DNA of 64,000 nt from Capniomyces stellatus. Lineage: Eukaryota > Kickxellomycota > Harpellomycetes > Harpellales > Legeriomycetaceae. The notes beneath the pieces were generated by a model, which saw only the letters and a program-made list of their open reading frames with translations, did not search any database and had not been told where the DNA came from. The translations under genes and the position numbers were made by a program. Positions 33,802 through 44,400 of the stretch are shown here, piece by piece; positions within the stretch are counted from its first letter, which is position 1, and every line of letters starts with the position of its first letter. The stretch is taken from positions 1-64,000 of the forward strand of contig LUVW01000019.1 of the NCBI GenBank assembly GCA_001661515.1, written 5' to 3'.

Positions 33802-35121
33802 TTACAGCTTCCCGCCTTCCATCTGAGCCTCGCACCAAGCCCTAATTAGATGATAGCCGATGGCTTGGGAGGGAGGGACAATGTACTTTAGGGACTTTTT
33901 GGCGTTATTTAAGGTGTATCCGCTGTAGTCATCCTCACTCTCTCGTTGGGAAACAGCGGGATAAATGTCAGAGACATTGAACCATTTTGCATCCTCAAGT
34001 TCATCGTCATCAGGGATAATCTCAGTGCTGGTGGCCCTAGCAAAGCAACCAATCATAAGAGTGTTTGGGAATGGCCATGTTTGGCTAGAGTAGTATTCAA
34101 TCTGGTCAATTTTTACACCAACCTCCTCCAAAACTTCGCGTCTAACAGCATCTTCGATGGACTCAGCAGCATCAACAAACCCTGCAATGCACGAGTACTG
34201 TCTTGGCGCGAAGGCTGCCTTTCGCCCAAGCAAAATCTGCAACCCGTCTGACGAAATAACTGCTACTATCACTACTGGATCTGTTCTAGGGAAAGAAAAG
34301 TTGTTTACTGACTTTTGCGCCTCACACCCAATCCTCTCTGCTTTGTCTCCTGCCAACCTCCCATTAACGCAAACTCGCTTGTATCCCCCTTCAGCTGACC
34401 ACGTTTTTATCCCACAGGAGGCACAGTACTGGTTTCGGTAATTCCAATCGACCAGGGACTTTGCAACTGCTGTAATATGCGATTGCTTATACGATAGCTC
34501 AAAGGCTGCTGGCCTAATATACTGAAACACTCCGCCTGCTGCCTGTGCTATCCGCTCCTCCAAGCTTAGCTCAGCCTCTTTATGCCCGTCCTCGTCCTCC
34601 TTTGCCTTGTCCTCTACTTTATGGATAAGCTCAAGCTTTTTCCCGCTTCTTTCAACCTCCTTCAAATCTCCGAAATCTATTGTCCAAATGTATCTATCAA
34701 GGCCGGCCTGCGTTTCTATTTTCCCCAAAAACACAAAGCTAGACCGATTTTCAAGCTCGATAGCTGTCCCGTATCCACTTTCCAGCTCAGCACTCTCCGC
34801 TCTAACGAGCTTGTCTCCCATGTTTTCATACGGATTGTTTACCCCCAGATTTATCAACTCTGCACGTTTTAAAAACCTCAATTCTTTTTTTGCTGACTTT
34901 GAGAACAAAATCTTTTTACAACCAAACACACTAATCAAAAACTCTGAGGAGGGACTATCAAAGTATTCGTTTAGCTTCACCCGCGAGGTTCTGCTTGTGT
35001 TCATACGATCAATGCTCCAAGTATCCGAAGAAAAGAACTGCGTCGCCCTTCTCAAAAGTCCATTTTCATCGGTCTTTCGTTGTATTAACGATTTTATCGC
35101 TATTTCTGCTCTACCAGTCAT
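33802..35121 (-). CDS. NADH pyrophosphatase (Nudix hydrolase, Npy1/NUDT12/NudC family)
   Basis: Single exon, 439 aa. The N-terminal half (to about 220) is the variable family domain. A zinc-ribbon-like CASCG motif at about residue 232 follows LVDWNYRNQY. The Nudix box GFVDAAESIEDAVRREVLEE, continuing VG, lies near residues 313-334 and has all consensus Gly, Glu and Arg positions (G-x5-E-x7-RE-x2-EE-x-G). It is followed by SQTWPFPNTLMIG, the signature that separates NADH pyrophosphatases from other Nudix enzymes. The enzyme hydrolyses NADH to NMNH and AMP and removes NAD caps from RNA in known members. The zinc ribbon looks degenerate after the first Cys pair. The C-terminus ends GGKL, a weak variant of the peroxisomal SKL signal; yeast Npy1 is peroxisomal. 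An acidic/Lys insert (KVEDKAKEDEDGHKEAE) near 175 is unusual. Confidence 0.94.
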   Translation of the reverse strand: MTGRAEIAIKSLIQRKTDENGLLRRATQFFSSDTWSIDRMNTSRTSRVKLNEYFDSPSSEFLISVFGCKKILFSKSAKKELRFLKRAELINLGVNNPYENMGDKLVRAESAELESGYGTAIELENRSSFVFLGKIETQAGLDRYIWTIDFGDLKEVERSGKKLELIHKVEDKAKEDEDGHKEAELSLEERIAQAAGGVFQYIRPAAFELSYKQSHITAVAKSLVDWNYRNQYCASCGIKTWSAEGGYKRVCVNGRLAGDKAERIGCEAQKSVNNFSFPRTDPVVIVAVISSDGLQILLGRKAAFAPRQYSCIAGFVDAAESIEDAVRREVLEEVGVKIDQIEYYSSQTWPFPNTLMIGCFARATSTEIIPDDDELEDAKWFNVSDIYPAVSQRESEDDYSGYTLNNAKKSLKYIVPPSQAIGYHLIRAWCEAQMEGGKL

Positions 35122-35681
35122 TATTATTATTGTTGCTGTTGTTGCACCTATTCAGTCGAGCAATTTAGTTCTCAGTATATATGTTATCTTCAATTCTACA
35201 GACACTTGTTTTTAACCGTTCAGCATTTATTAAAGAAAGTAATTGTAATGAGCTTCAATATAAAAATATTGAAAAAAAATAGAAATAAATTGTTTCATGT
35301 TTTCGCTGTCTGTGACAAAGCTATTTCAAGCTAATATCTGCAGACCTTGTTAAACAACCAACCACCAATTGATCCAAAATGCGCAGCTTTTGACTTTTTC
35401 CACATTTATTTCTACTAGTCACTTTTTTCATAAAATAAATCAACGATAGATAAAATGTAATGTAAAAGCCAACATTAAATAAAATGTAAAGTAAAAGCCA
35501 ACTATAGTTAAAATGTAAATTAAAAGTCGACAATAGATAAAGTATACAGTCGCCTAGTTTATCTGAAAGACCTGAAGAACGTGGTACTGAGAGATTATGT
35601 TATTATTGTTGCAATGAGCCAACCCGGTTTGGCTATGTCTTTGTACGGCCAGTAACATCAGGTTGCTTGTCCAACTCTGGC
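35122..35681. other. Spacer between NPY1 and a secreted orphan
   Basis: Upstream of NPY1 there is a (ATT)n-like run at about 35120. A short direct repeat (TAAAATGTAATGTAAAAGCCAAC-like, three degenerate copies, 35449-35530) is present. No gene is seen. Confidence 0.5.
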
Positions 35682-36866
35682 TTAGCTTGAGGGTTCTGGC
35701 AACCTGCCATTAAAATACTTGTCGTGATACGTGTCAACTTCTTGGTACCTATAGCTAGCTAGGTTGCCTGTCAGAACTAGAATCGGTGCATTATCTTCAC
35801 TGCTCAGTTCTATAGGGAGTTTGCCTTTAAAGTCACCATTTCCCTTTTTGGAATCAAACGCAGCCAAGTAATTCTTTGTTAATATAATATCTTTTTTCGC
35901 GTCAATAATACTTTTTACTTTTCCAACCAGTTTGGTGTCATAGAACTGGTAATCTCCCAATAATTTATTTTCCAGTATAAACAGTTGGGTTCCTCCTAAA
36001 GAATCGGATCTTAAACTGATATTTCTGGTTTTAAAACTAATCTTGGTTTTTATCATCGAATAGGATGACATGAACTCTACACTGTTACACTGATGCAGCT
36101 CGCCAGTAAAGTCCAAAATACCAATAATGCAGTGTATGTTTTTTACCCCGAGTTTTCCAGTTTGTACCACACTCTCGTTGGACTCAATACTAAGTTTTTC
36201 AATCAGCGACCGACTGTTAGGCAGCGATATAGTTATGTCGCCTTTGATTAACCGAACAACCAGCGACTTTATCGGCATAAGCGACTTACCCACACATATC
36301 CTTATATACACTTGGCCTTCAATGTTTTTATTCTTCGTCTTGTAATTATTGTGCTTTTGTTTTATTTCATCATCATTGTAAGTCAACGTGATATCCAGCT
36401 TTTTTTTACCGTTTAGCCAAGCAAATCTAGACCCATCAGCATTTTTTGTGTATACAGTCTTGAGCCCAATCTCTTTATCAAATGATATCTTATGTTCGTA
36501 TTGAGGCTTTTGTCTGTAGTAGTTTACTTTGATTTTGTCAGATGGCTGGTCAGCGTCCTGCTCTTCGATCACAATATTAGTTTTATACATAACCTCACTG
36601 AATATATTGATGAGCGCCACACCTTTTACTGACAGTGATTCTGTACTTATTTCATAGGTGTTGTCAATATCATATTTTTCTTCAAAAGAATTTGTAAGTG
36701 GTATAGTTACAAATTCTCCCCAGGCATCACCCATTACTCGACTATTGGATGCGCCATCATTCAAGGTAACAATGCTATTACTACCCGTGGGCATACGGTT
36801 CGATCTGCTATAGCACCGGACTATCAATATCGCCACAACAACAGAAACTTTGGCAATGATTTTCAT
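35682..36866 (-). CDS. Large secreted protein of unknown function (394 aa)
   Basis: Single exon with an ATG start and a signal peptide (KIIAKVSVVVAILIVRCYS). The mature 375 residues alternate polar and hydrophobic residues in many short strands (for example GEFVTIPLTNSF, KLDITLTYNDDE, SLVVRLIKGDITISLP), which suggests an all-beta extracellular protein. Only a few Cys are present (IRICVG, IHCIIG, QCNSV). No transmembrane span or GPI-type tail is seen; the C-terminus is NGRLPEPSS. No family recognised. Codon use matches the other AT-rich genes here. Confidence 0.65.
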   Translation of the reverse strand: MKIIAKVSVVVAILIVRCYSRSNRMPTGSNSIVTLNDGASNSRVMGDAWGEFVTIPLTNSFEEKYDIDNTYEISTESLSVKGVALINIFSEVMYKTNIVIEEQDADQPSDKIKVNYYRQKPQYEHKISFDKEIGLKTVYTKNADGSRFAWLNGKKKLDITLTYNDDEIKQKHNNYKTKNKNIEGQVYIRICVGKSLMPIKSLVVRLIKGDITISLPNSRSLIEKLSIESNESVVQTGKLGVKNIHCIIGILDFTGELHQCNSVEFMSSYSMIKTKISFKTRNISLRSDSLGGTQLFILENKLLGDYQFYDTKLVGKVKSIIDAKKDIILTKNYLAAFDSKKGNGDFKGKLPIELSSEDNAPILVLTGNLASYRYQEVDTYHDKYFNGRLPEPSS

Positions 36867-38524
36867 TCTAGTATTTTTTTTTACGAATTAATTATAATTA
36901 CACTTTGGTTTATTACACTTTTGATTTTTAAATCACTTTAACCCTTTTTGGAATAACGATAACCTGGTTAAATGTTTAGGTTTTTATATTCCCCTGTATC
37001 TTTTTTGACTATGACTGTGCATCTGAGTTTTTCAGCGTCAGTGGTAGATAGTGATTTGAAATACCTAATCAGAATTAGAAAAAGCACCAACACATTTTTT
37101 TAGTTACTAGTGTTGGATATTAAGCGTGTAACAAGATTCGAGTCAAGCTAAAACAACGGATTAACGCCTTGTGTTTACAGACATATATATATTTATCGAT
37201 TTATTTTATTTGTAACCGCTGCTGTTGCCCTGAGACTGGGGAAGGGGTAAGATACTGGTTCTGTGTGGTAACATACAGATTAAACCAGAACACCACCTTA
37301 AAAATAATTAAGTTGGGGGATTTTCAGGAAAAATTGTTCTGCTCAGAAGACATAGATATCTTGTGATACACTTCACGGAATTACAGTGGCGAGCCCGTCG
37401 TTTACTTGGAATTCAATTTGGAATGCATAATGCACCGTTTATATATTAAAGTTTCTTTTAAAAAGCGTATTTTAGTTGCAAGCTGGAAGTGTTTCAGATA
37501 TCCGAGTAAAGGTATATCAGCTCGACATGCTTTTATCCTAGCTTCCAGCCAATCAGTTCAACAAGCATTACCACAACGCGTATTGCTTTCTACCAAATGC
37601 AGTACACATATAGCGAATTCCAGAGTGAGATGATATTGTTAGCTAATTTTAACTTAAGGCATCCAGTAAAAAAAAAAACTCTTTGAAATCAAGTAAAGCA
37701 TAGATTATGAATAAGACCACCTTAGGCCAAATATGTGGATAGAAAATAAAACCATGATCGTACTCTGGGCCGAGGTTTGGATCAATCTGGGAAGTTGGAA
37801 AGAGGGGGAGGGGTATGTAATAATGGCTAGAGTTGTGTTGCATTGGTAACTGTTACAGCTTTGTTGTTTTTACTTGATTGATATTTATGATACCTTCCGG
37901 TGCGCGGTTTACCTAGCCAAACTTCAGGAAATATCAAGTACATTAATTAATTTATAATTTTACATGTTGATGTTAATGCAGCTTTAAAGAGGTGGACTTT
38001 TATTATAATTGAAAAAATATGTTGATTTTAAAGGTGTTGATTTTAAAGTGGTCGATTTTAAGAGAAAAAAGTTTGATTATGACAGTTTAGCAAAGAAGTT
38101 AATGTGTCAAGTTAGCTGATGGTGTAATATCTTATTATGATTATTGTATTTTTGAGAGTTGTTGGCATTCTGATTATCTGTATAAATATACCATCGGGTC
38201 AGTAATTGTATTCATAAATCCACCCATCCAGCATTTGCATATATCCCACGACATCACACGTCTACATTTTGTAGATAAACTTGGTACACGTACATATTAT
38301 TTTCTGTTTATATCGTTTTAAACCAGCATTAACACAATAGCACTATACAGGTACGATTATCCGTCAAACCAAAGAAATACCAACAAAAGCTAAACACCAA
38401 AACCGAACAATTTACTTAGCCAAGAATCATTTTACCAAACACGCCATTTTACCAATCATATCATTTAACCAAGAATACCATTTAACCAAGAATACCATTT
38501 AACCAAGAATACCATTTAGCCGAA
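36867..38524. other. Intergenic region with an LTR-like segment and 17-bp repeats
   Basis: Contains an LTR-like 214-bp segment (37172-37385, see findings), a higher-GC patch to about 37640 with an inverted pair GCTGGAAG / CTTCCAGC (37484 and 37551), and 17-bp repeats at its right end. No gene is assigned. Short open frames at 37169 and 37406 lack family resemblance. Confidence 0.4.
38461..38524. repeat. 17-bp tandem repeat immediately before a start codon
   Basis: Three full units of TCATTTAACCAAGAATA / CCATTTAACCAAGAATA and a partial fourth unit ending directly at the ATG at 38525. More degenerate copies of CATTTTACCAA lie upstream (38405-38460). The repeat is purine/A-rich on the coding strand, as in fungal 5' UTRs. 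Confidence 0.9.
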
Positions 38525-39301
38525 ATGGCAATAAGCAGCACTTTGGGTCAGAGTCTGCAAGACGTACATGTTAGCGCAATTTATACAAGCGGTCTAGGAG
38601 GATGTGGCCTAGGCAAATTTAGTAGTTTGGGATATACATACTCGATAAGCAACACTTTCCAGGCTATTTTCCCGAGATTCTACAATTTGAAAAGTAGTAT
38701 AGGCACAGTTTTTCCTGGAAAAGATTGCTGGAAGTCAATTTTCAAATTAAGTAGGGCTAACAATAGACAACCTGAACCGCTAAAAAAGGAATCGGGACTT
38801 GGGAGTTTTAGAGCTAGATATGGATATAATGGTGGAAATTTAAATGGGTCAAATCCACTTTATAGTAACGAGTACCCAATTGTCAACAGGAATAAACTGT
38901 ATACCAACGAAAAAATAGCAAATGTGACGAGCAGATGGTTTAATTGCATTGTAAGCAAGAAGTTTTATCAAGTATACAGCAATCAATACAAATACAAGAA
39001 AAGGAGAATTGATCATAGATTCATAGCACCTGGCAACATCTCGCCTGAAAATATCACCGAGAAAATCCAAGTGCATAGAGCATTTATAGAGTCGTTTACA
39101 CGCACGTCTAAACATCAGAGTGATGTTTGTCCAAGGTATTTGTGCAATGTTATAGACATGGCAACAAACGACTTTTATTTCAGAAGAATTATAGGCAACA
39201 TGGTTCAAAGGGTGGTTAGAGAAAAGTATCCAAGCCTTTCGAATTCTTTCAGCATGGATTCAATAAAAATCGATGTGTTTTTAAGGTTGGGTATGAGATA
39301 A
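38525..39301 (+). CDS. Hypothetical protein of unknown family (258 aa)
   Basis: Single exon starting at the ATG next to the 17-bp repeats. The N-terminal third is Gly/Ser/Tyr-rich (SGLGGCGLGKFSSLGYTYS). The rest has ordinary composition with basic patches (KYKKRRIDHRF) and a C-terminal part that looks helical (FYFRRIIGNMVQRVVREKY). No signal peptide, membrane span or known motif. Scattered Cys (six) do not form a recognisable zinc site. Length and composition support a real gene. The TAA at its end overlaps an ATG of a T-rich shadow frame, which I do not regard as a gene. Confidence 0.6.
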   Translation: MAISSTLGQSLQDVHVSAIYTSGLGGCGLGKFSSLGYTYSISNTFQAIFPRFYNLKSSIGTVFPGKDCWKSIFKLSRANNRQPEPLKKESGLGSFRARYGYNGGNLNGSNPLYSNEYPIVNRNKLYTNEKIANVTSRWFNCIVSKKFYQVYSNQYKYKKRRIDHRFIAPGNISPENITEKIQVHRAFIESFTRTSKHQSDVCPRYLCNVIDMATNDFYFRRIIGNMVQRVVREKYPSLSNSFSMDSIKIDVFLRLGMR

Positions 39302-40024
39302 TGTTCCTCACAGTACCAGTCATCAGCGCCAATCATAAAAGAGTATTTTGCAATATATCTACTGACCAGTTGGCTATTCTGACATCTTTTTACTTTTCAT
39401 TTTTTATTTTCGCCTTATGCTTTTTATTTTCATTTTTTATTTTCACCTTATACTTTTTATTTTCACTTTTTACCTTGTCATTCGCTTTTTTTTTTACCTT
39501 GTCTTTCGCCTTTTTGCCCTTTTATTTACACGTTTTAGTGCCGATTTCTATGTTATGGTCACCTGAATTTACATAATAGTAAATACCGGGTTTGGGTGTT
39601 GGGTTGCAGAAAAATACAAACACTAAATAGAAAATACATGGATTCGGTGAACTTCAATTGGGCATGAAACACAAGCTCAAGTCAATGTAAAGAGTTTTAG
39701 CTATGAATCAGCTGATCAACATACGATAAAGGTGATTTTGATGCGGGGAGGCAGCTGAAATTGGAGCCATTCGATAAATAACACACACTTGAGCCAAGTT
39801 TATAAGTTGCGAGATAGGGTTGTACTGGAGTTTGGTGAATAAATGGTGATTTTCTGGTGGTGAATAGTGTTTAAAAAACTCACGCATTTAGAATTGAGAT
39901 ATACATTATATATTTTTCAACTCAATAAAGGGATCATTTTAATCAGCGAAAATCGATGGAAAATAATCAATTCCCAACAATAATTCGTATAAAGGGTTGG
40001 GGGAGCATATTTGGACGCTGAGAA
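39302..40024. other. Intergenic, with a two-copy 35-bp repeat
   Basis: T-rich stretch at 39395-39530 containing two copies of a 35-bp unit (TTTTCATTTTTTATTTTC plus CACCTTATACTT or CGCCTTATGCTT). It could be the 3' UTR of the upstream gene. Otherwise AT-rich with no gene. Confidence 0.45.
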
Positions 40025-40631
40025 TTAAGCTGCATAAATTGCCCTCGAATTGGAATAAAATTTGTTGTTTTTAAGAGTGGGTTTGGCAGGTGGAAAGGAT
40101 GGGGGTGGTTTGGGCGTGTGATTGGGACTAATGGAGACATATGTGCCTATAACATGTACGTAAACGGCAAGTGTGTGTGTGTCGGTGACCTTGAAGTTAA
40201 AAGTAACGAGGCCGACTGGGTCTGCAAAGTTAACGATGCAATGAAGTGGTGGGGTTCAAAGTAGTTAGCTAACTATAGTTGATCTGTTGGGTTTAATGTT
40301 GATGTTTCGGGTATTAGCTGGGAGGCAATAGAGCCAATGAGAGAAGGTAGCTAAGGAAATGATGGGGCGGGGGGTGGGGAGGGAGGGAGCAGGAAGAAAT
40401 AGGGTTGAGGAGGAATGAGTAATTGACAAAAGCGGAGTTCAAAGGATCCTGATATATAAAGTGTGATTGAATTAGTGATATAAAAAGCAAAATAAAGTAG
40501 TTCAACAGTATGCAGTGCAAATAAAACAAAACAAACAAAACAAAAACAGACATATTAATCGATGGTAGTTTGGAAAAAAGCATCGCCTGGTCCATAACTT
40601 GATTGAGAGTGATGTTAATGAGATTGCAGAG
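40025..40631 (-). CDS. Probable intron-containing gene, unidentified; exon structure incomplete
   Basis: Two convincing exon-like blocks lie on the minus strand. Block 1 (40548-40631, after a CAAAATAG acceptor) encodes NLINITLNQVMDQAMLFSKL and a few more residues, and ends before GTTTTT. Block 2 (40025-40221, preceded by a strong branch point/acceptor CGTTAACT...GCAG) encodes 64 residues to a stop: VGLVTFNFKVTDTHTLAVYV, then HVIGTYVSISPNHTPKPPP, ending SRAIYAA. Block 2 has clearly higher GC than its flanks and an alternating hydrophobic pattern typical of beta strands. A possible middle exon starts at DPLNSAFVNYSFLL after ATATATCAG (about 40447). The phases of blocks 1 and 2 do not match directly, so at least one exon is missing from the model. 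The opposite strand of block 2 is open too (a Cys/Trp-rich frame), but it has no acceptor as good. Confidence 0.4.
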
Positions 40632-41452
40632 CTATTTTGTTGAGAAAACTGCACTGTATACTAAGCCAACATTACGGGATTTAAAGAAAAAAGCAATGAA
40701 CTAAGTAAGGGTGCAGAACAGTATGGCGTTGGAAATTAAAGTGTTTGGTCAATATATAAGATTATAGATTAAAACAAAAAGAAAAAAAGTGGTGTAGACA
40801 AGTTATTGGGTGAAGTAAATGAAAATTAATATTTGGATGTTTTAGGCAGCAAGAGAGTAATTAAAGGAATATCAACAATAGGCTAATAATAAAAGACAGA
40901 TAATAGAAGGCTCAAGCCAAGGAAATTTAGTTAGTTGTATTAATGTTTCGATTATATAATATTTTTCTTTATTTAATACAATCTTAGTTTTATTTCCAAG
41001 TAAGTTTATTAGTGGTCCAAAAGAAATTTCGTTTAGAGTTGCCAAATGCACAATAAAAAAAAAGTGCAGAAATAAAAGGGCAAAGTAAATGAAATTTGAA
41101 AAAGCAAAATAAGCGCAAAGTAAAAAAAATAGCCTAGCAATTAAACACAAATAGGAAGCAGTTCATAAGGAGTAAATCCAAGCCAAGATCAGATAACAAG
41201 ACCGAATGAGTAGAGAAACAGAAAAGTAGAGTGTCATAGGCTTAAGAAAAAGGTTTGAGAGACACGAAATTCCAAAGAGTTGTAAAAGTAAACGAGCTAG
41301 ACTGTTTGATTAAAAGCAGGAAAAGATAAGGCAGGAGGGGGAATATAGAAAAGCTTCGAAAGAGGAGAGAGCTGGAAATAAGAGTAGAAATTGGAGAAAG
41401 GAAAGGTAGAGATAAAACAGTTGAACGTAATATAATAGCGAATGAAAACAGA
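40632..41452. other. Upstream region of PIK1
   Basis: AT-rich, turning A/G-rich on the plus strand from 41250 (AGAGAAACAGAAAAGTAGAG...), as expected for a 5' UTR of a long gene. No other gene is assigned. Confidence 0.45.
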
Positions 41453-44400
41453 ATGACAGTAGAGATGGAGGTTGAAGACAAAAAAGGAAGCAAAAGTCAG
41501 AATGCGATAAAGGGAAAAGAAGCGGGTAAAGGTAAAGAGAATGGGGTAGTTAAGCTTGGAAAGGAGAGGGACAAGGAGGGCAAAGGTAGATTGAAGAGCA
41601 GGAGTCGAGCGCTTGGGGCGGGGGGACAGAACAAAAAGATGTTGTTGCGGTTGTTTAATTCGGAGCTGTTTGATGTGGGGTTGGCGATTTACTATTTGTA
41701 TAGATACCAAGAGAATATAGGTATTCAGCAGTACTTGGTGGAGAAGCTGAGGAGCGAGTTTGAGATCTCAGAGGTGGAGGTGTACAAGATGCAGTTGTTG
41801 CATATGGCGATTACGGAGGGAAACAGCAGTAAGGGGATAATAAGTTTGATATATGAGCTGGCGTTGAAGAGTCCGCACGTGGCGATAGAAATGTACTGGA
41901 TACTGCAGGGATACATGAGCAACTTGAGCAATAAGCCAAAAACAGTGAAGTTCAAGACGTGTAAGCTGTTGATAAACAAGATTCAACAGGTGTTATTTAG
42001 TCGAGATAGAATCGAATTGGTAGGGCATGGAAAGCTGGACACGGTGAGGATACTATTGAGGAATATTGGGATGGGTAGGATGAACAAGTGGAGGAGCAGA
42101 TTGTTGATGGAGAAGGTCAAGGTGGCAGAGAATATAGGGGCAGCGATAGTGGGGATGTCAGCGATTGGGGGGAGTGTGGGGGGGAGCAGAGATATGGTGG
42201 GGTATATGGGGGAGCTGGCGTTGCTGGAGGGGAGATTCGCTACGATACAGGACGAGTCGGAGGCACGAAATGTGATAGGGAGGGACGATGGCAGAAAGAG
42301 AAGCAGCCATTCGGTGGGATTAGCGGCAAATAGGGATAGCAGCGTGTCAGAGTCAAGAGAGGCGAGTCGGGAGGTGAGTCGAGAGGTGAGCAGCGAGGCA
42401 GGGAGAGAGAAAAGGGGAAGAGGGGTGCGTGGCAGCAGTGTGGGCGATAGAAAGGTAAGACTGAAGAGCATGAGCAACGAAGAGGAACTAAACAAGCTGT
42501 CAGAATTTATAGCACAAACAGCGCAAATAACAAAAGAGCTGAGGCAAAAGAACAGCAGCAACAACTACTTTATGGACACAATAATGCTGATATCAAAGCT
42601 GAACGATATATCAAACAGACTAACGTTGGTGAACAGGCTGGATCGGCAAAGCATGCTGAAGGCAGAGCTGGCGATTCTGAACCAGAGTTTGGATTTTTCG
42701 AATGGGAGTAACGGGTCAAACGGGTGTTTGCCGCTATACTGCAAGTGCAAGTATAACTCCAAGGGGAGTGGATTCAAGTATAACCATCATAAAATTGTTA
42801 GAGTTCCGGTTGACGATGCAGTGGTTCTGAACAGTGCTGAACGGGCACCGTTTTTGGTGATGGTTGAGGTGATTGAGCCAGCAGATGTTGGCGAGGCGGA
42901 TGGTGACGGCAGAAGTGGCAGCAGTAGTAGCGTTAATAGCGATAGTGAAGTCGAGGACGAAGCTATAGTACAAAGCAACGGGAGCGGGAAAGAGATTAGT
43001 AGTAACACGGGCAGTAGCGAGAGTGTACACCCAGCTTATCCAATCAGCAGTATTGGTGGAGCGAGTTCAGAAGATATCGAGCTGGAGGAAAGAATGAAAA
43101 CAGCAGCAATGTTGCTTTCGCAGTTATCAAAGCTGCAGAAGCAGATAGGACCAACGGTATCACGGAGCAGTGCAGTTGCAGTGCCAAGCAGCACAGCCAA
43201 CGCGTTCAGCAGCAAAGGCGGTGCAAACAGCGAAGGCAATGGCAGCACCAACACGGCAAGTAACGGGCTGTTGTTGGTAGATGAGGATTCAATCAACAGC
43301 AGCAATAATGCGGGGGGCGGGTACAAAAGCCAAATAACAAGAACTTTATCGAACTTGGCATGGGTAGCAGTTCCAAGTAGGGGAAACAAAAACAGGTTTA
43401 CTTCAGACAACGACCTGATTCCAGGCAGCAGGGCGGATGACAACCTAATAGGTGACTTTAACAATTTAAACCTGACAGGCAACATAGGTGCAGGAGGCAA
43501 CAGCGGCAACACTGGAGGAAGTTTGGCGAGCAAAAGCCTAAGCAGTGGAGTTGTTATGGACAACATAAGAAAGAGGCTGGTTGAGGAGATGATGACGCTG
43601 GAAAAGCTGCGGGTATCGAGAATAAAACAAAAGATGCAGACCAGCAGTTTGGCTGATAAGGAGTTGGTGCAGAAGGAGATGATGGAAAATATGATTCAGG
43701 AAATGGCCCAGGACGACCCAAGCGCCCAGGTGTTGTCGGAGGACTACAGGGCAAAAAAGGAAAGGATCCGGCTAAACTCGCCCTTTGGAAAGCTAAAAAA
43801 CTGGAATTTGTACTCGATGATAGTCAAAGAGGGGGCAGACTTGAGGCAGGAACAGCTGGCGTTGCAGCTGATCAACGAGATGAGGCGGATTTTGAAGATG
43901 GAAGGTGTAAACGTGTTTCTCCAGAACTACCAGATAGTCGTGACTGGCGAAAACAGCGGCCTGATACAGACAATAAACAACACGATCAGTGTCCACAGCC
44001 TGAAAAAACTGTTCTACACGAACAACGCCGACTACAAGGGCCCCAGTTACTCCCTCTACAACTACTTTATAAAATTGTACGGAACCCCCGACACACCAAC
44101 GTACAAAAAGGCTCAGGACAACTTCATGCGCTCCCTGGCCGCCTACTCAATCGTCACCTACATACTCCAGCTCAAGGACCGACACAACGGGAACATCCTC
44201 ATCAAGAACAACGGTCACTTGGTCCATATCGACTTTGGATTTATGCTCAACAACAGCCCTGGCAGTGTTGGATTTGAAATGGCCCCCTTCAAGCTGCCCT
44301 ACGAGTACGTCAATGTGCTCGGCGGCCTCAACAGCCCTGTCTTTTTGGAGTACAAGAACCTGATGAAGCTCACTATTTTGGCTCTGCGAAAGCACCTTGA

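Noticed and set aside
40091..40264. Plus-strand Cys/Trp-rich frame (NGDICAYNMYVNGKCVC..., ending MKWWGSK)
   Set aside because: Attractive composition, but no ATG or signal peptide could be linked. The minus strand of the same bases has a better acceptor with branch point and a longer coherent frame.
41983..43566. Several long Leu/Pro/Ser-rich minus-strand frames
   Set aside because: They lie opposite the Ser/Asn-rich linker of PIK1 and show the usual reverse-complement composition.
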